Below are positions 33,440 through 45,360 of a stretch of DNA of 64,000 nt, one piece after another. A model generated the notes under the pieces. The model had not been told where the DNA came from. It did not search any database and saw only the letters and a program-made list of their open reading frames with translations. Numbering within the stretch: the stretch's first letter is position 1; each line of letters starts with the position of its first letter. Source of the stretch: Russula earlei (taxonomy: Eukaryota; Basidiomycota; Agaricomycetes; Russulales; Russulaceae); the NCBI GenBank assembly GCA_025769875.1, contig JAGFNK010000282.1, positions 1-64,000 of the forward strand, read 5' to 3'. Position numbers and translations under genes: made by a program.

Positions 33440-36400
33440 ATGTCTGTTCGCGCCGTCGACGCCGTCTTCGACGGGTTGCAGTCCGCTGCACAACTTTGGT
33501 CCACGTCCCGCGCTCCTGTCGATAGTTATGGCGCACATCAGATCCCGTCCCTATTTGAACGAGAGATTGAGGAAATCAAGAACGTGATCGAGAATGGCCC
33601 GGCCCTTACGCCTGGTGAACTTGTGCGTGTTTCACTTATCATGCGAGTCTTGTGGCTTAATATCCTTTTCATTGCTCTATAGCCTGCGTACATTGATGCT
33701 GTTGCTTCTCTTGGCGACAACATCGATGACCGAAAGCTTCTTGTATATCTCCCTCTCTCGGAATTAACATTTCGCGGCTCATAGCGGTTTTTCATAGCTC
33801 GAGAAAATCTTGACTCTGATGGCAAAGTTGGGCACCGATTCAGAATTTTCCTCGAGGTTGCAGCACGTCGTCATCAACATCCGTGAGCGCATTCCTCCAC
33901 TGGTGGCATGTTCGTTTTCACAGCTGTGTCGTATAGTGTACAAGGACTTGCCGCACCCTCCCAGTTCATACCTTGCCCTTCCTCCCGTGAGCCCTCTAAT
34001 CACCGATAAGAATCAGCCTGGCCATGCCACACCATCACTGCGTATCAGTTATCTGTACCGCTCTGCTGACGGTTCATACTACAATCCACTGATTCCTACC
34101 TTGGGAATGGCAGGCTCACCCTACGCCCGTACTGTTCCTCCGCGACGTCCCCTCCCTCGCGCTGCGTTGCCACCTGCGGACCTAATATTCGACGCTCTCC
34201 TTAAGCGCGACAAGTTTGAAAAGCACCCTGGTGGAATCTCGTCCTTATTCTTTGCCTTTGCGGATATCATCATACACAACATCTTTCACACGGATCACTC
34301 CTCGGAGGGGTGGTCCATGAATAAATCAAGCAGCTATCTGGACCTTAGCCCTCTCTACGGTACTTCACTTGATCAGGTAAATAGTGTGCGTAAACGCGAT
34401 GGCACCGGAAGACTTAAGGAGGACGTTTTTGCGGACGGTCGTTTGATCAATATGCCGCCCGCCGTTGGCGCGCTTTTGGTCATATTTAACCGCAATCACA
34501 ACGTAAGTTTACACCTATACATTCCCCTCATGATTCTCCTGCCTCATCATCTTTGAAGTATGTGGCAGAAAGAATCCTTTCCATCAATGAAAACGGGACC
34601 TTCAGCAAGTCGGCTGTTTGTGATGCCCAGGATGAGGAGATATTTCAACGCGCTCGTCTGGTGAACACGGGCTACTTCGTCCAAATCATATTGCGCGACT
34701 ACGTTGGTGCCATCCTTGGATTGGCACGTGACGGATTCCCATGGCGTCTCGATCCCTTGGCCGTGAGCTGCAAATATGACTTACGGAGGCTCTTTGCTGA
34801 TGAATCTGTCATAGAATACCCGTGAATTTAACCACGAGGTTTCCCCTCGCGGCCAAGGCAATGTCGTATCGGTCGAATTCAACTTATTGTACCGCTGGCA
34901 TGCGGCTATTTCGGAGCCCGATGTAAGATGGACCGAAAATATTTTTGCCAAAGCAGGCATCGATCCCAATACGGTGTGATACCCTCGATTTTCCACACAC
35001 ATCGATGAACTTGACAATTGGAAACAGATCGAACCACAGGAATTTGCGAAAAAGGCAGAGAAAATGTTACCTACAGGACCTCTGGAGGGTTGGACTTTTG
35101 GGGGGTCTGTGGCGTTGTCTGGTCTTACGAAATCGGTGGTATTGATGCCTAGCATCACAGCCTAACTAGACACCAGCACGGTCGCTTTAGAGATGCGGAC
35201 CTTGCCAAAATCCTCCAGGACGCGACCACGGCGTCCGCCAGCGCTTTCAAGGCACGCGGAACACCCCAAGTCCTACGGGTTATTGAACTGTTGAGTATCG
35301 AGCAAGGTCGGACGTGGGGTACTTGCACCGTGAGGATGCTTAATGTTGCACTTTTTGCGACTCTTATAATGCTGCTTTAGTTGAACGAGTTCCGCAAGTT
35401 CATAGGATTGAAACGTGAGCCCCGCGCGCCTCTGTGTGCCAATCCTGAGACTGATAGTTGTCAGCATATGCTAATTTCTTGGATTGGAACGGAAATGAGG
35501 AGATTGCCGTGAGTTTATTTCTGTTCTCATTGACCTCTAGTCTTCTAACTCTCCCATAAGAATGCTGCCGCGGCACTGTACCATGACATCGATAATCTGG
35601 AGCTTTATGTTGGCCTACAAGCGGAGGAGGCGAAGAAACCCGGACCCGGTGCTGGATTGTGCCCAGGCTACACTATATCACGTGCCATTCTAGCCGATGC
35701 TGTCGCTCTCACCCGAGGGGATCGCTTTCTCACGGTTGATTTTACGCGTACGTAGCTTTCTTACTCTCTATCTTGACACCTTTTTCAAAACATTATGCAG
35801 CACAAAATCTCACTACATGGGGCTTTGATGATTGTCAGGCAAACACGTCGGACGGATCTTATGGTGGCATGTTGACGAAACTGTTGTTCCGTCATCTGCC
35901 AGATCACTACCCTGTGAGCTCTACATATGCTCATTTCCCTTTCTTGGTGCCGGAAAAGATGAGGGAGTACGCACAATCTCACTCTGGTAATGTGTACACT
36001 TGGGACCGCCCCGCAGTACCAGCCGGACCTACACTCCCTGCCAAGACCTACTCAGATGTCCAGGAGCTTCTCGCTCAACCGGGAATTTTCGATACTGGAG
36101 TTGAAGACAGGCTTGACATCTTGACTGGGGGGGTCCACCCCAATATCGCTCCCGTGAGTTCACCTTTCATGAGCTATCGTACAACATAAAAACCGGTTTT
36201 TTGAAGGTTGAGGAGGTTCTCACAAAGAAAAAAGCGCTGGATAGGACAGCTGATGCCTTCAAAATTATCACGAAAGATCTTATTCATAAAAAGAAACACA
36301 AGGGTATCAACCCTTATCTCGATGTTGTACGAGATGTCATCAACCTCGTTCCAGTGCACTGGTTATCCAACTACATCGTAAGATACATATGTCGTGCCTA

Positions 36401-37755
36401 AGGGTAACTTCTGTTGACCCGCCCGGCCAGATCGGGTTGCCTCTGAAGACCACGACGAACCGTCTGGGCACTTTCGCCGAAGAGGAACTCTACGCGTCGC
36501 TTGCCACCATAACTAAGTTGGTGCCCCGAATCCCTTCTCGTTTGAATGGACACTCAACCACTTCCTTAGCTACGTTTATTGTAACACCGATCGATCAAAT
36601 GAATGGTTTTTGCGAGAACAGTCACGAAACGCCATCCACAAGATAGAGCCTTTCCTCAAAGGTCATCTTGCAAGGCTGACACGGCGTTCAGTACGTTGCT
36701 CATGACATACCACCTGATCTTGGTTGTGAATCCTGAGCGTAGGTGAACATTGAAGGCATCACTGACTCAGTCCTCCGTTGGGTAGCGATGAGGAATGATC
36801 ATAGTGACAACTTCTTGGAGGAATTAGTGAAGGCTACCGGTTCCTCTGCAGGGAACAGTGCATTGGATGGTCTCGTCGGCAGCGTTCTGGCGTCGGTCGT
36901 ACCCACTGCTGCCCTCTTCTCCAAAATTATTGCCCACGTCGTAGTTTTCTATCTCGATAAGAACAGGGAGCACCAGCGAGAGCAAATCGTTTATCTAGTT
37001 GAGAGCCATGACAATGCCAAGGTGATACCGTTCATTTTTGAGGCGCTTCGTGAGTTCCTGTTCGATCACTGACGGACATGGGGGCTAACGAGGTGGTCAG
37101 GTCTCAGCCCTCCTGTGAGTGCCAGAAAGATAGTAGGGAAGAGGCGTACTGACCAGAAATGGGTAGTTGTCTAGCGCACTCCTAAGCGCGCGATCGCCCG
37201 GGAACTTCGGGAACACTGTAGTTGCTCAAGGGCAGCATGTTTTGGCGAGCTTCGTGGACGCCACCCCCGAAGTGAGTCATCATTTAAGACATCGTTTGAG
37301 GATATAGATACCCGCGATCTAATAACCCATATCGCAGGCCCCCGCATGTGTGGCAGATCAGGACACGACTACGCGCGTTGAAGCTGCTCTTGGCCTGGAT
37401 TGTCGTGGGTGAGTCTGTCTGTATCATGATATTTGCTGGCTGTGATTGGATTCATCCTGATTGGGCAGGCTCTTGTCTCCGAAGTTGTTCGAACAGGTAT
37501 GTTCGATCTAGCCGGTGATGATGGTTCAGTGTTTAATTTGATTAGGTTGCGCCCGTCTTTCTCAGAGAAATCTTTAGTTTGAAGCACCTGCGTTGTTACC
37601 CGGGCCAATCTGGGCGATCGCAACTGCACACGGAGAACACCCAGTCCGGCCACGAGCAATTTTATACTGACGTCAGTGGACACGTGACGCCATTCCCAGG
37701 GTCGCTCCTTGTTCAGGTGGGTGGTCTATCGGTTGTACAGGTACAGGAAGACTGA
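33440..37755 (+). CDS. Psi-producing oxygenase / linoleate diol synthase (Ppo)
   Basis: Ppo enzymes fuse a haem peroxidase-type fatty acid dioxygenase to a P450-like isomerase and make oxylipins (psi factors) that regulate fungal development. More than a dozen short introns separate exons. The dioxygenase shows AFADIIIHNIFHTDH (distal His, about 34,260), SSYLDLSPLYG (34,330), NMPPAVGALLVIFNRNHN (34,450) and NLLYRWH (catalytic Tyr and proximal His, about 34,885). Later exons give LNEFRKFIGLK, FLDWNGNEEIA, CPGYTISRAILADAVALTRG and TTWGFDDCQ. The P450 half is weaker: HVLASFVDATPE (37,240), a short GLDCRG at the expected haem-Cys place (37,400) and IFSLKHLR...PGQSG (37,570). Frame is lost by one base in the CCCC run at 36,522-36,525 and in CCCGGG near 37,200; correcting each restores the family pattern, so this is either a recent pseudogene or assembly error. 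Confidence 0.8.
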
Positions 37756-37934
37756 CTGCAGTGTCCTAGTTCGATGTGGAGGATTAGTGATTAACTTGGT
37801 CGATGATTTGTATGAGTGAAGTAGAGTAGTAGCGCTGCGACGTGAACATGTAATTGGTGGACACCACTTTGGGTGATTCGTACTTATTAATAATAACTCT
37901 CTGCTGCACCGGATCCGCCCTGTTATCCATTGTC

Positions 37935-39018
37935 ATGTCCTACACCGTTAACGTGCGCTTCCCACCACTCTCCTCCTCAGATATATCCGTTTACCCTGAC
38001 AGGTCTCGAGTCTTACTCCGTCAACAACAGAACAACAGCTTCATGATTACTTCTCGTATGTCGCTGGCCGCATTCAGCTAGCGTTGTTCTTCTGATCTTC
38101 TCTTGAAAGTTTCTGCGGAAGGTATCATGGTGTATTTCAATGGCATCTCACCAAACCATCTTTTGATCTGAGATATCAAGGATCCTGAAAATTGACCTCC
38201 ACGAGAGTGACGAGGCTGGCTCTGCAAAGTCGGCCGTAATCCACTTTGAGAAGCCCTCGGCCATGAAGACGGCCTTGATGGTGCGATTTCCTTTGTCTTC
38301 TCGGGTGCAACTTGTCTCGCTCAACGATGACCCAGCTTAACGGAAGCATCCTCGGTGGTGGCCCTCTGGTTGTGCACTCTGACGCTGTGCACCCGGACGA
38401 GGAATTGGAAACAGCCCATGTTCCAGGTGCCCCTCTTGATCAGAGTGATAAACCTAGGGCAGGAAGTAAGCTCGTAGCCCTCTTCGAGTTTATTGATTGC
38501 CCACCGTAACGTCTGACTGTCTAGTCGCTGCCGAATATCTAGCCAAAGGTTACCAGCTGTCAGACAGTATCCTGACACGTGCCATTCATCTCGATAGTGA
38601 ATTTAACTTTGTTGTTTAAATGTCGTTGACTAACGTCCATTCACAACAGCCGAAGGGGGATCTCGAGTCGCTTCCTCAATTACTTTCACTCTCTCGATTC
38701 CTCACTTGGTGCCAAGGCGCTTGGATCTGACCAAACTATATCGGGAAAGGTCACAAGTACGATTCAATCTGCGACACAACACGCCTGGACTGTGGACGAA
38801 CAGAAGGGCTATACAAAGGTCGCGGGAGACGTATGCTGGAGTATTGGCATGCGTCGGTGTTTTCGCTGATACCTCTCCACTCCCAGTACTATGCCCGTGC
38901 CCTGGCTTCTCCCCTTGGTCAACGCGTCAGGGCATTCTACACCACGACGTCAAAGCAGATCCTCGATATCCACGAGGAGGCCCGTCGAATTACAGATGAG
39001 CACAAGCCCTCCCAATAA
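37935..39018 (+). CDS. Vip1-like RRM protein
   Basis: Similar to fission yeast Vip1 and its fungal relatives, single-RRM proteins of unclear role. Exon 1 (37,935-37,952) joins exon 2 at 38,003 to give VNVSSLTPSTTEQQLHDYFS, the start of the RRM. Next come ILKIDLHESDE and SAVIHFEKPSAMKTALM, then LNGSILGGGPLVVHSD. The C-terminal half has AAEYLAKGYQLSDSILTRAI, GISSRFLNYFHSLDS, TVDEQKGYTKVAGD and YYARALASPLGQRVRAFYTT, ending IHEEARRITDEHKPSQ. Introns are short and GT-AG. The frame needs one base at the GGGGG run near 38,655. Start chosen for fit to the RRM first strand. Confidence 0.8.
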
Positions 39019-39391
39019 GCACACTCCATTAATGCAACGGTCCCTGGTGAAGCAGATCCCTAGAGCATGGAAAAGTTTCCATCCTAGGGATTGGCTCAGT
39101 TGGTGTCATGTGAGGAGCCTGATGATGAGATGGTTCGCAGTTCCAAATCGCTGTACTTATTCAAATTATGCAACTCAATGTTATCGACTTCTTTTAATGG
39201 TTTATTCCTCACTTCGTCAACCTCGCGACCTCGCTCTGTCCGGTTGAATGCCATCCGTCGGACTGGGATCCCGGATGTTCGGCCGAACTCGAGCGGCTCC
39301 GGAAACCGAAATCCCAGCTAATTTAGACATGTCAGGGTATAAGTATGGGGGATCTTGTTGTGAAAGTACGACAATTTCCGTCGGCTTCGAC

Positions 39392-40385
39392 ATGTCTAGT
39401 ACCATTGGATCACACGTTTCCCGTCACGACGTTACTGGATGGTCTGCTACAGTATATCGCTCTGTGGCGTCTTATGTTTATTCTCCCGAAGCAACGGCGT
39501 CGGTCCTCCAATCGCTTGACGCGAACCCAGGCGAGAGGATCCTAGACTTGGGCTGCGGGAGCGGAGACGTAACAGTTAAGATCGCGCACCTGGTCGGACC
39601 CGAAGGAATTGTCGTGGGTGTTGATCTGAGCGAAAACATGGTTGGTTGATCATCTCTGACTATGGCTTGGTGTTTAAGCGCTGACATTATAGATCGCGAT
39701 GGCCCGCGAGACAACCATGCTTCCAGATATACACCTTATCGTAGGTGACATCCAGGAGCGAGAGTTCCTTAAGAAGCTCCCAACAGATTTTGTGGGAGAT
39801 TGCGACAAGGTGTTCAGCAATGCTGCCCTACATTGGTGTAGCAGAGATCCACTTGCAGTGCTGGTTAATGTCCACAGGATATTAAAGGAAGGAGGGTTAT
39901 TTGTTGCAGAGATGGGAGGGCATGGTAATATAGCAGGTATAACTCAGAAAACTCTAATATTGATCTTGTTGAAAATGTTCTGTGATCTAGGTGTCAGAGA
40001 TGCCCTTCATGCTGCATTACGCAAGAGGGGAATAGATCCGATTGCCAGGGATCCGTGGTTTTTCCCAACACCAGAGGAGTATACGGCCTTGTTGAGATCC
40101 GCAGGCCTAGAGCCGTTTCACGTTTCCTTACGTCCTCGCTCGACCTCTTTCGGAGATCTCGCAGGATGGATTCGTCTCTTCGGTGGGACATTCTTGGAAG
40201 GGATCGGGTCGAAGGACAAGCAGGAGCTCGTTAACGAGGTCGTGGCAAGTTGCCGGGAGAGTGGTGCATGCCATTGGGACGACGAGAAAATGTTATGGAA
40301 CCTCGAATACGTGCGACTCCGCGTCGTTGCGGCGAAAGCGGGCATCCATGGTGACTTGCAAGATGGGAGAAACAGGTTAGGGTAG
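39392..40385 (+). CDS. Class I SAM-dependent methyltransferase
   Basis: Three exons (39,392-39,640, 39,693-39,936, 39,991-40,385), introns of 52 and 54 bp, giving an unbroken 295-residue protein. Motif I is ERILDLGCGSGDVTVKIA (about residue 50), motif II GIVVGVDLSENM, motif III IHLIVGDIQE, and post-motif VFSNAALHWC followed by RILKEGGLFVAEMGGHGN. This resembles the trans-aconitate methyltransferase/UbiE-like group; the substrate cannot be told. The frame is open upstream to 39,248, so a longer N-terminus is possible. It converges on ureG, with 97 bp between the two stop codons. Confidence 0.85.
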
Positions 40386-40482
40386 AAGAGAATCGTGACG
40401 ACGACGAGATACATCGGATACGCGTGTTCAATCAACTCATAAAATTGCGCCCTGATAGCCAACGAACCATACATGAGCCTTC

Positions 40483-41618
40483 TCAGGCTCGTTCAACCTC
40501 TTCCACAGCCCCCGATTGTCCCGGACATCCTGCCGTCCGCCACGCTGCTAGGACAAGGTTGGCAACATCATCGACACCTTTGCCTTCTTTGACGCTGCAG
40601 AAGATGGTGGGACCATCACCTCGCATGAACTTTGAATCGCGGTCCATGATCTCGAGCGACGCATTTACGTATTGAGCGATATCTATCTGAAGGGGACGAC
40701 ATACTAAAGAAATGAAGAATCATCCAAAAGAAAATGTATGTTACCTTGTTAATCACTAACAAGTCCGATTGCGATATTCCGGGGCCGCCTTTCCTGGGAA
40801 TCTTATCACCACCCTGGGAGGCATGCCTGGTTTAAACGATAACGAGCCAAGTCAAAAGTTCACTCACAGAGACGTCAATCACGTAAATGATGTAGTCTGC
40901 AAGCTCCCTCGAATAATTTGCAGCAAGGTTATCACCTCCACTTTCGATAAATAGCAGTTGGCAACCAAACTTGGCTTGCAAAGTCTCGAGGGCGCCCATG
41001 TTTGCGGATATGTCTTCTCTGATGGCAGCATGCGGACAACCTCCTGTCTCGATAGCAAGGATACGCTCAGAAGGAAGAGCGCGATTCTTTATGAGAAACT
41101 CCTGATCCTCGCGAGTGAAAATATCGTTCGTAACCGTAGCTAGATCGAGTAAAGCCGTTAACACTAGCGAAATTTTACTGAGATCATACCGATGTTGTAC
41201 TGGGTTCGAAGAAGCCGACAAAGAGCGAGGGTTAATGCAGTTTTTCCAGATCCGACTGGTCTGGAGCATCACTTAGAAGTGGTTTCGCATAGACAAATCG
41301 GGGCTATTGGTACTACGGCATACCCTCCGATGCCAACAGTAAATCCACGCTCTTCGAAATTTCTTGAGGCGTATTCAGGCATGTTTCGTTCTGAATATTT
41401 ACCTACAAGGAACCAATATGAGCTGAGCCATCACTTTGCCAAGTACCAGTGCGGTGTGACCCACCAGGATTGTCGAGGTGTTCATGAGTATGCCCATGTT
41501 CTCCAGGGCCATGGACATGAATCTGTTCTCTCACTGCATCATGTCTGTGATACGACCGTGCTGTACTTGGGTTCACATTCGAGGAAAGACTGTTGATGAA
41601 TGGTACAGTTGCCGACAT
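40483..41618 (-). CDS. ureG: Urease accessory GTPase UreG
   Basis: UreG is a SIMIBI GTPase that, with UreF and UreD/H, delivers nickel to urease. Six exons (41,618-41,465, 41,402-41,324, 41,261-41,190, 41,139-40,868, 40,813-40,745, 40,686-40,483), introns of 50-62 bp. The N-terminus is His-rich ([20 protein letters not shown]), as in eukaryotic UreG. Then come the P-loop [30 protein letters not shown], the nickel CPH motif in [48 protein letters not shown] (the NKID box, continued as ID in the next exon) and VDDVANLVL. One base too many in the A run at 41,218-41,223 breaks the frame in exon 3; otherwise complete. The palindromic MITE starts 40 bp upstream of the ATG. Confidence 0.92.
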
Positions 41619-41657
41619 TCTCTCTAGTCTCTGGCAGTTGGTCTCCGAGGGCCTAGA

Positions 41658-42067
41658 CACGACGGGCAGGAAGGGATAAGTCAAGTCTGCTTTTGTCAAC
41701 TCAGTGGACAATAAAAGTAAAATATTTTATTTCAAGTGCTGAGTAGGCTCTGTTGCGGCCGCAAATTATATTACATAAGTAATGACCTTAGTTGAGCACA
41801 AAAAATGTGACAAAAAAGGTTAACTATGGAGAGTCTACTCATTCTGGTACAACATTTACCCTAGCCTGGCTAAAAGTTGTGCCAGAATGAGTAGACTCTC
41901 CATAGTTAACCTTTTTTGTCACATTTTTTGTGCTCAACTAAGGTCATTACTTATGTAATATAATTTGTGGCTGCAACAGAGCCTACTCAGCACTTGAAAT
42001 ATTTTACTTTTATTATCCACTGAGTTGACTATAAGCAGAGTTGACTTATCCCTTCCTGCCTGTCGTG
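41658..42067. mobile_element. Palindromic MITE (CACGA-ended), copy 2
   Basis: 410 bp, near-identical to the copy at 19,315-19,720, with a 3-bp AGA duplication (41,655-41,657 and 42,068-42,070). Arms of about 185 bp close on a short centre near 41,868. It lies in the promoter or leader of ureG. Confidence 0.9.
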
Positions 42068-42130
42068 AGACAACACAAAAGGAAGGCAGGAATTTATAAG
42101 TTTTGAGTTGTCAAGTCTACTTATACTTAT

Positions 42131-42581
42131 CACTGGTTGGGAAACCAACTTATGTGAATGACAAAACTGTAACATTTTGAATAACAAAATTTATTATTTT
42201 GATACAAATTTGTAGCAAACAATTTGTGAAAATTCATTTTAGATTTTGCTACAACAGATTCCTGTTACAAAATATTGATAACATTTTGTGTGAATCAAAA
42301 TTGGGTAAAAATTGAAACTGCAAAACTTGGGTTTATGAAACAGGGGGCAAAGTTTCATAAACCCAAATTTTGCAGTTTCAATTTTTACACAATTTTGTTT
42401 CACGCAAAACCTTATCAATACTATTTACTTATTTCATCATTTTGTAACAGGAATCTGTTGTAACAAAATCTAAAATGAATTTTCACAAATTGTTTGCTAA
42501 AACTTTGAATCAAAATAATAAATTTTGTTATTCAAAATGTTACAGTTTTGTCATTCACATAAGCTGATTTCCCAACCAGTG
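42131..42581. mobile_element. Foldback MITE with CACTGG ends
   Basis: 451 bp; ends CACTGGTTGGGAAA and its inverse, with a TAT duplication (42,128-42,130 and 42,582-42,584). It is A+T-rich and palindromic throughout; the centre holds a perfect hairpin GGGTTTATGAAAC...GTTTCATAAACCC (42,329-42,364). CACT-type ends and the 3-bp duplication suggest a CACTA relative. Confidence 0.85.
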
Positions 42582-42588
42582 TATATAA

Positions 42589-43144
42589 GGCCCCTTTTAC
42601 CAACCGAGAATTCTTGAATCTTGAACTTGAACTTGGATTTTGGGATTTTCCGGGAGTGACAGGAGTGACAGGAGTGATGTAAGTGATATGATGTATATAA
42701 TAAATTGATATGCATTTTTTTATGTTGTCATTTGCATATTTGCATATATGGGGTTACACATGATGTGTCAGCATCAAACTCAGAGTCGAGCAGTCTGACT
42801 GGAGCTCAACATCTGGGTGCTTGCAGCCCCATTTTCACCAGAGCTGCACATACAAAATGTGCACAAAGATGTGCACCCACACATTGGTGACACATATTCT
42901 GCCTTAATGACATGCTTGCAATACCCCACTTGGAAGGAGTGGAAGGAAGGGTTAGAAAAAATATTTTACATATCACATGTAAACCCAGCAAATCACACCA
43001 GGAAAATAACTCATATTTGAAATAGACTCATATTAGTTTATTATGTCACTTACATCACTCCTGTCACTCCTGTCACTCCCTGGAAAATCCCGAAATCCAA
43101 GTTCAAGTTCAAGATTCAAGAATTCTCGGTTGGTAAAAGGGGCC
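42589..43144. mobile_element. PIF/Harbinger-like MITE, copy 2
   Basis: 556 bp, same family as 26,594-27,144, TAA duplication (42,586-42,588 and 43,145-43,147). It sits four bases beyond the previous MITE. The inner open frame (42,817-43,020) is conserved with copy 1. Confidence 0.85.
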
Positions 43145-43147
43145 TAA

Positions 43148-44183
43148 TATAACATGCCTTACTGTAGGTCACCTAGAAGTTGGACAGCTTACTAATCTAC
43201 CTAGATACCAGATAGTCACACAAAGTTACATGAAAATGTAATAAGATATTGAAGCACCAATTGAACTTTATATTGTTGAGATCAAATGGTATGTTATGGA
43301 CAAGAAAATGGGATTGGGAGATTGGGGGAGGGGGGGGATGTTATTAAAATTGTATCTCCTGATTATTCTCCATGTGATGGCTGCATTAAAGGAAAAGCCC
43401 ACCAAACCAAGTGGTGATCATGGTGCATTCCCTATGTGGGACTTGACCTGGGTTGTCAGCTCATGGATGGTGCCTGTCATGTTGAAGGCAAGTGCACCAG
43501 AGAGTGCCAATCAGATCATCCTGTGCTTGTATGAAGAGAGTGATTTCTGCAAAGCATGAGTGCATTGTCATATTTGGCATTGGGACTCACCACTGAAAAA
43601 CCCTTGAATGTATGTCCCTCCCAGAGTTGCACCCCCCAAGCTGCATCATTGACCACCTTTTGAGCTGCCTTCTCAGCAGCTTCTCTTGTGAGCCAGGCTT
43701 TCCCTTCCTGTTCAGCAAGCCACTGCCACCTTGACCATAGGGGTGGGTGACATAGTATGCACTGTCCTTTACTGAAATCGGTGTGTCTTGCACTTCTGGT
43801 TTTCCAGCTCCTATGTGGCATCTGACATGGCACACTTCATGATGGTGCAGTGGGCATTGCTGGAGGTGCTCTCTGCCCTGGATCCCTTTCCAGTAGGTCC
43901 ACTATCATCTGGAGTTTGGAGATCTCTGAATCCTTTTCCTGTGGTGAGGTGGGCATTGGCATGTGGGTGGGACCAAGTGCAATAGAGATAGGCATTACAG
44001 AGGAGGAATTCAACATGAAAGTGTGTAAAGTGACTGGGAAGCAGGGAGGAGTTGGAGTTGACACAAATATCATCAGCTAGTGACACATTTTGTATAATGG
44101 ACACATGTTCAATGCATCTGGCACATGAGGACAGCAGGGGTGAGTTAAGCAAGACAAAAACACTTGAGGCAGGGATGGCAGGG
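43148..44183. other. Unrecognised sequence with weak ORFs
   Basis: A minus-strand frame at 43,516-43,833 encodes a Trp-containing, Ala/Lys-rich segment (WLAEQEGKAWLTREAAEKAA, then VQLWEGHTFKGFSV) that looks protein-like but matches no family I know. Other frames are short. It may be a fragment of a larger repeated ORF. Confidence 0.3.
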
Positions 44184-44265
44184 TGTTAAGGCTCTAAGGG
44201 GCCTTAAGGGAGTTTGATGGTTGTGTCTGTAAACACATCCCACCAATGCAGATATGCTTTGTGGT
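44184..44265 (-). repeat. LTR2-like fragment
   Basis: The start TGTTAAGGCTCTAAGG and the later ACCAATGCAGATATGCTT parallel the first 80 bp of the solo LTR at 16,178. Beyond about 44,265 the similarity fades. Confidence 0.5.
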
Positions 44266-44534
44266 AAACTCATTGGTTAAGGTTTGTAGTGAGGCCATTC
44301 CAACAGGTGCTAATGTATGCACACATGTGAGGTACTAGACAGTATGAGCTCAGTTTACTGGGAAGTAACTGTAGTGTATGGGGTATGTTTACCTAGACAG
44401 TATGAGCTATCTAGGTGTGAGCAAACAATGGGTCAGACAATGTGTAACTACATACCTCAGTTTACTGGGAAGTAACTGAGGTCTACATATGCACAGGAGA
44501 AGCCTGGTATTTATGTATACTACTTGAGAGGCTA

Positions 44535-44865
44535 TGTCAGGACTCACTGTCAAACAATCCAGTTCAAGAGTGAGACAAGAGCTTGGAGACAAGTCAACTA
44601 AGTTATAGGACAAAATTGGCAAAGAGCACAGTCCAAACAAGTAGCAAGTACCAGAGGGGAACTGGCACAGGCTGTGAGAGATGATCATGGAAAGAGAGGG
44701 CCAGGATGTACTAGACAGGGTGGTCACAAAGGAGTACCCTTGGTAATAGAGTGCCACAAATCAAATGGACAGTCTTCAGACTGTCTGCTACTTTATTGAG
44801 CACTTATATACTACAAGGGAACTGCTAAATAGAGAACAAGTCATAACCTTGTTATCAAGCCCAAT
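44535..44865 (-). mobile_element. LTR1-type LTR, first fragment
   Basis: An inverse-orientation LTR1 relative beginning TGTCAGGACTCACTGTCAAAC (compare TGTCAAAACTCACTGTTGAAC at 13,860). It is cut at CCAAT by element A and continues at 60,904-61,042 with TGATGGATGAGTAAGAAGTC. Contains the hairpin GGACAGTCTTCAGACTGTC near 44,767. Confidence 0.8.
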
Positions 44866-45358
44866 TGTCACAAGTACCGGCCCCTCAGACCGGACAGGCA
44901 ACCGGACAAGCCTACCTGGACAAGCCTCACGATTCCCACGCTTTCTCATGACTCATTCAGCCTCGCATGTACCACCACCTTCTGGCATGTTCCAGCCTCG
45001 ATCGCCTCATTGTTACCCCATGTCTGCTATTTGATATAGGACATACTGTCTATATAAACCTGTCAGTAGCAGAGAACAAGCCCTAAGCTTGTTCTCTTGT
45101 GAAATATCACTGGATTCTAGCTTCAGGACTGTAGGCTTGCAGGGAATCAAGCAATCGACTCAGAAACCTTCTCTACTCTCTAAGTCTTCAAATGCAAAGA
45201 CATATCCATTGTATTTCCCCTCCGCGGTACACACTAGCCTTTGTTGTGTTGTCACCGAGATCCCCGAATCTCACAAGAACTCATCATCTCGTTCGACTCT
45301 GTGCGCAAGTCTCGTGCATGAAACAATTTGTCAGCAACACCGCCCCCAGTTGGTGACA
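44866..45358 (+). repeat. Element A 5' LTR
   Basis: TGTCACAAGTACCGG...AGTTGGTGACA. TATA box TATATAAA at 45,051-45,058; hairpin AGAACAAG-CCCTA-GCTTGTTCT at 45,073-45,095. By eye it differs from the 3' copy at about 20 bases plus one indel. Confidence 0.95.
45084..45095 (+). promoter_or_regulatory. Element A self-primer segment, likely RNA 5' end
   Basis: TAAGCTTGTTCT, 33 nt after the start of the TATA box, forms the 3' arm of a hairpin and is the exact complement of the primer binding site at 45,361-45,372. Confidence 0.7.
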
Positions 45359-45360
45359 TT

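Noticed and set aside
33440..41618. Possible secondary-metabolite cluster (Ppo, methyltransferase)
   Set aside because: The neighbours are housekeeping genes (uL23, ureG, Vip1-like); no backbone synthase, transporter or regulator is present.
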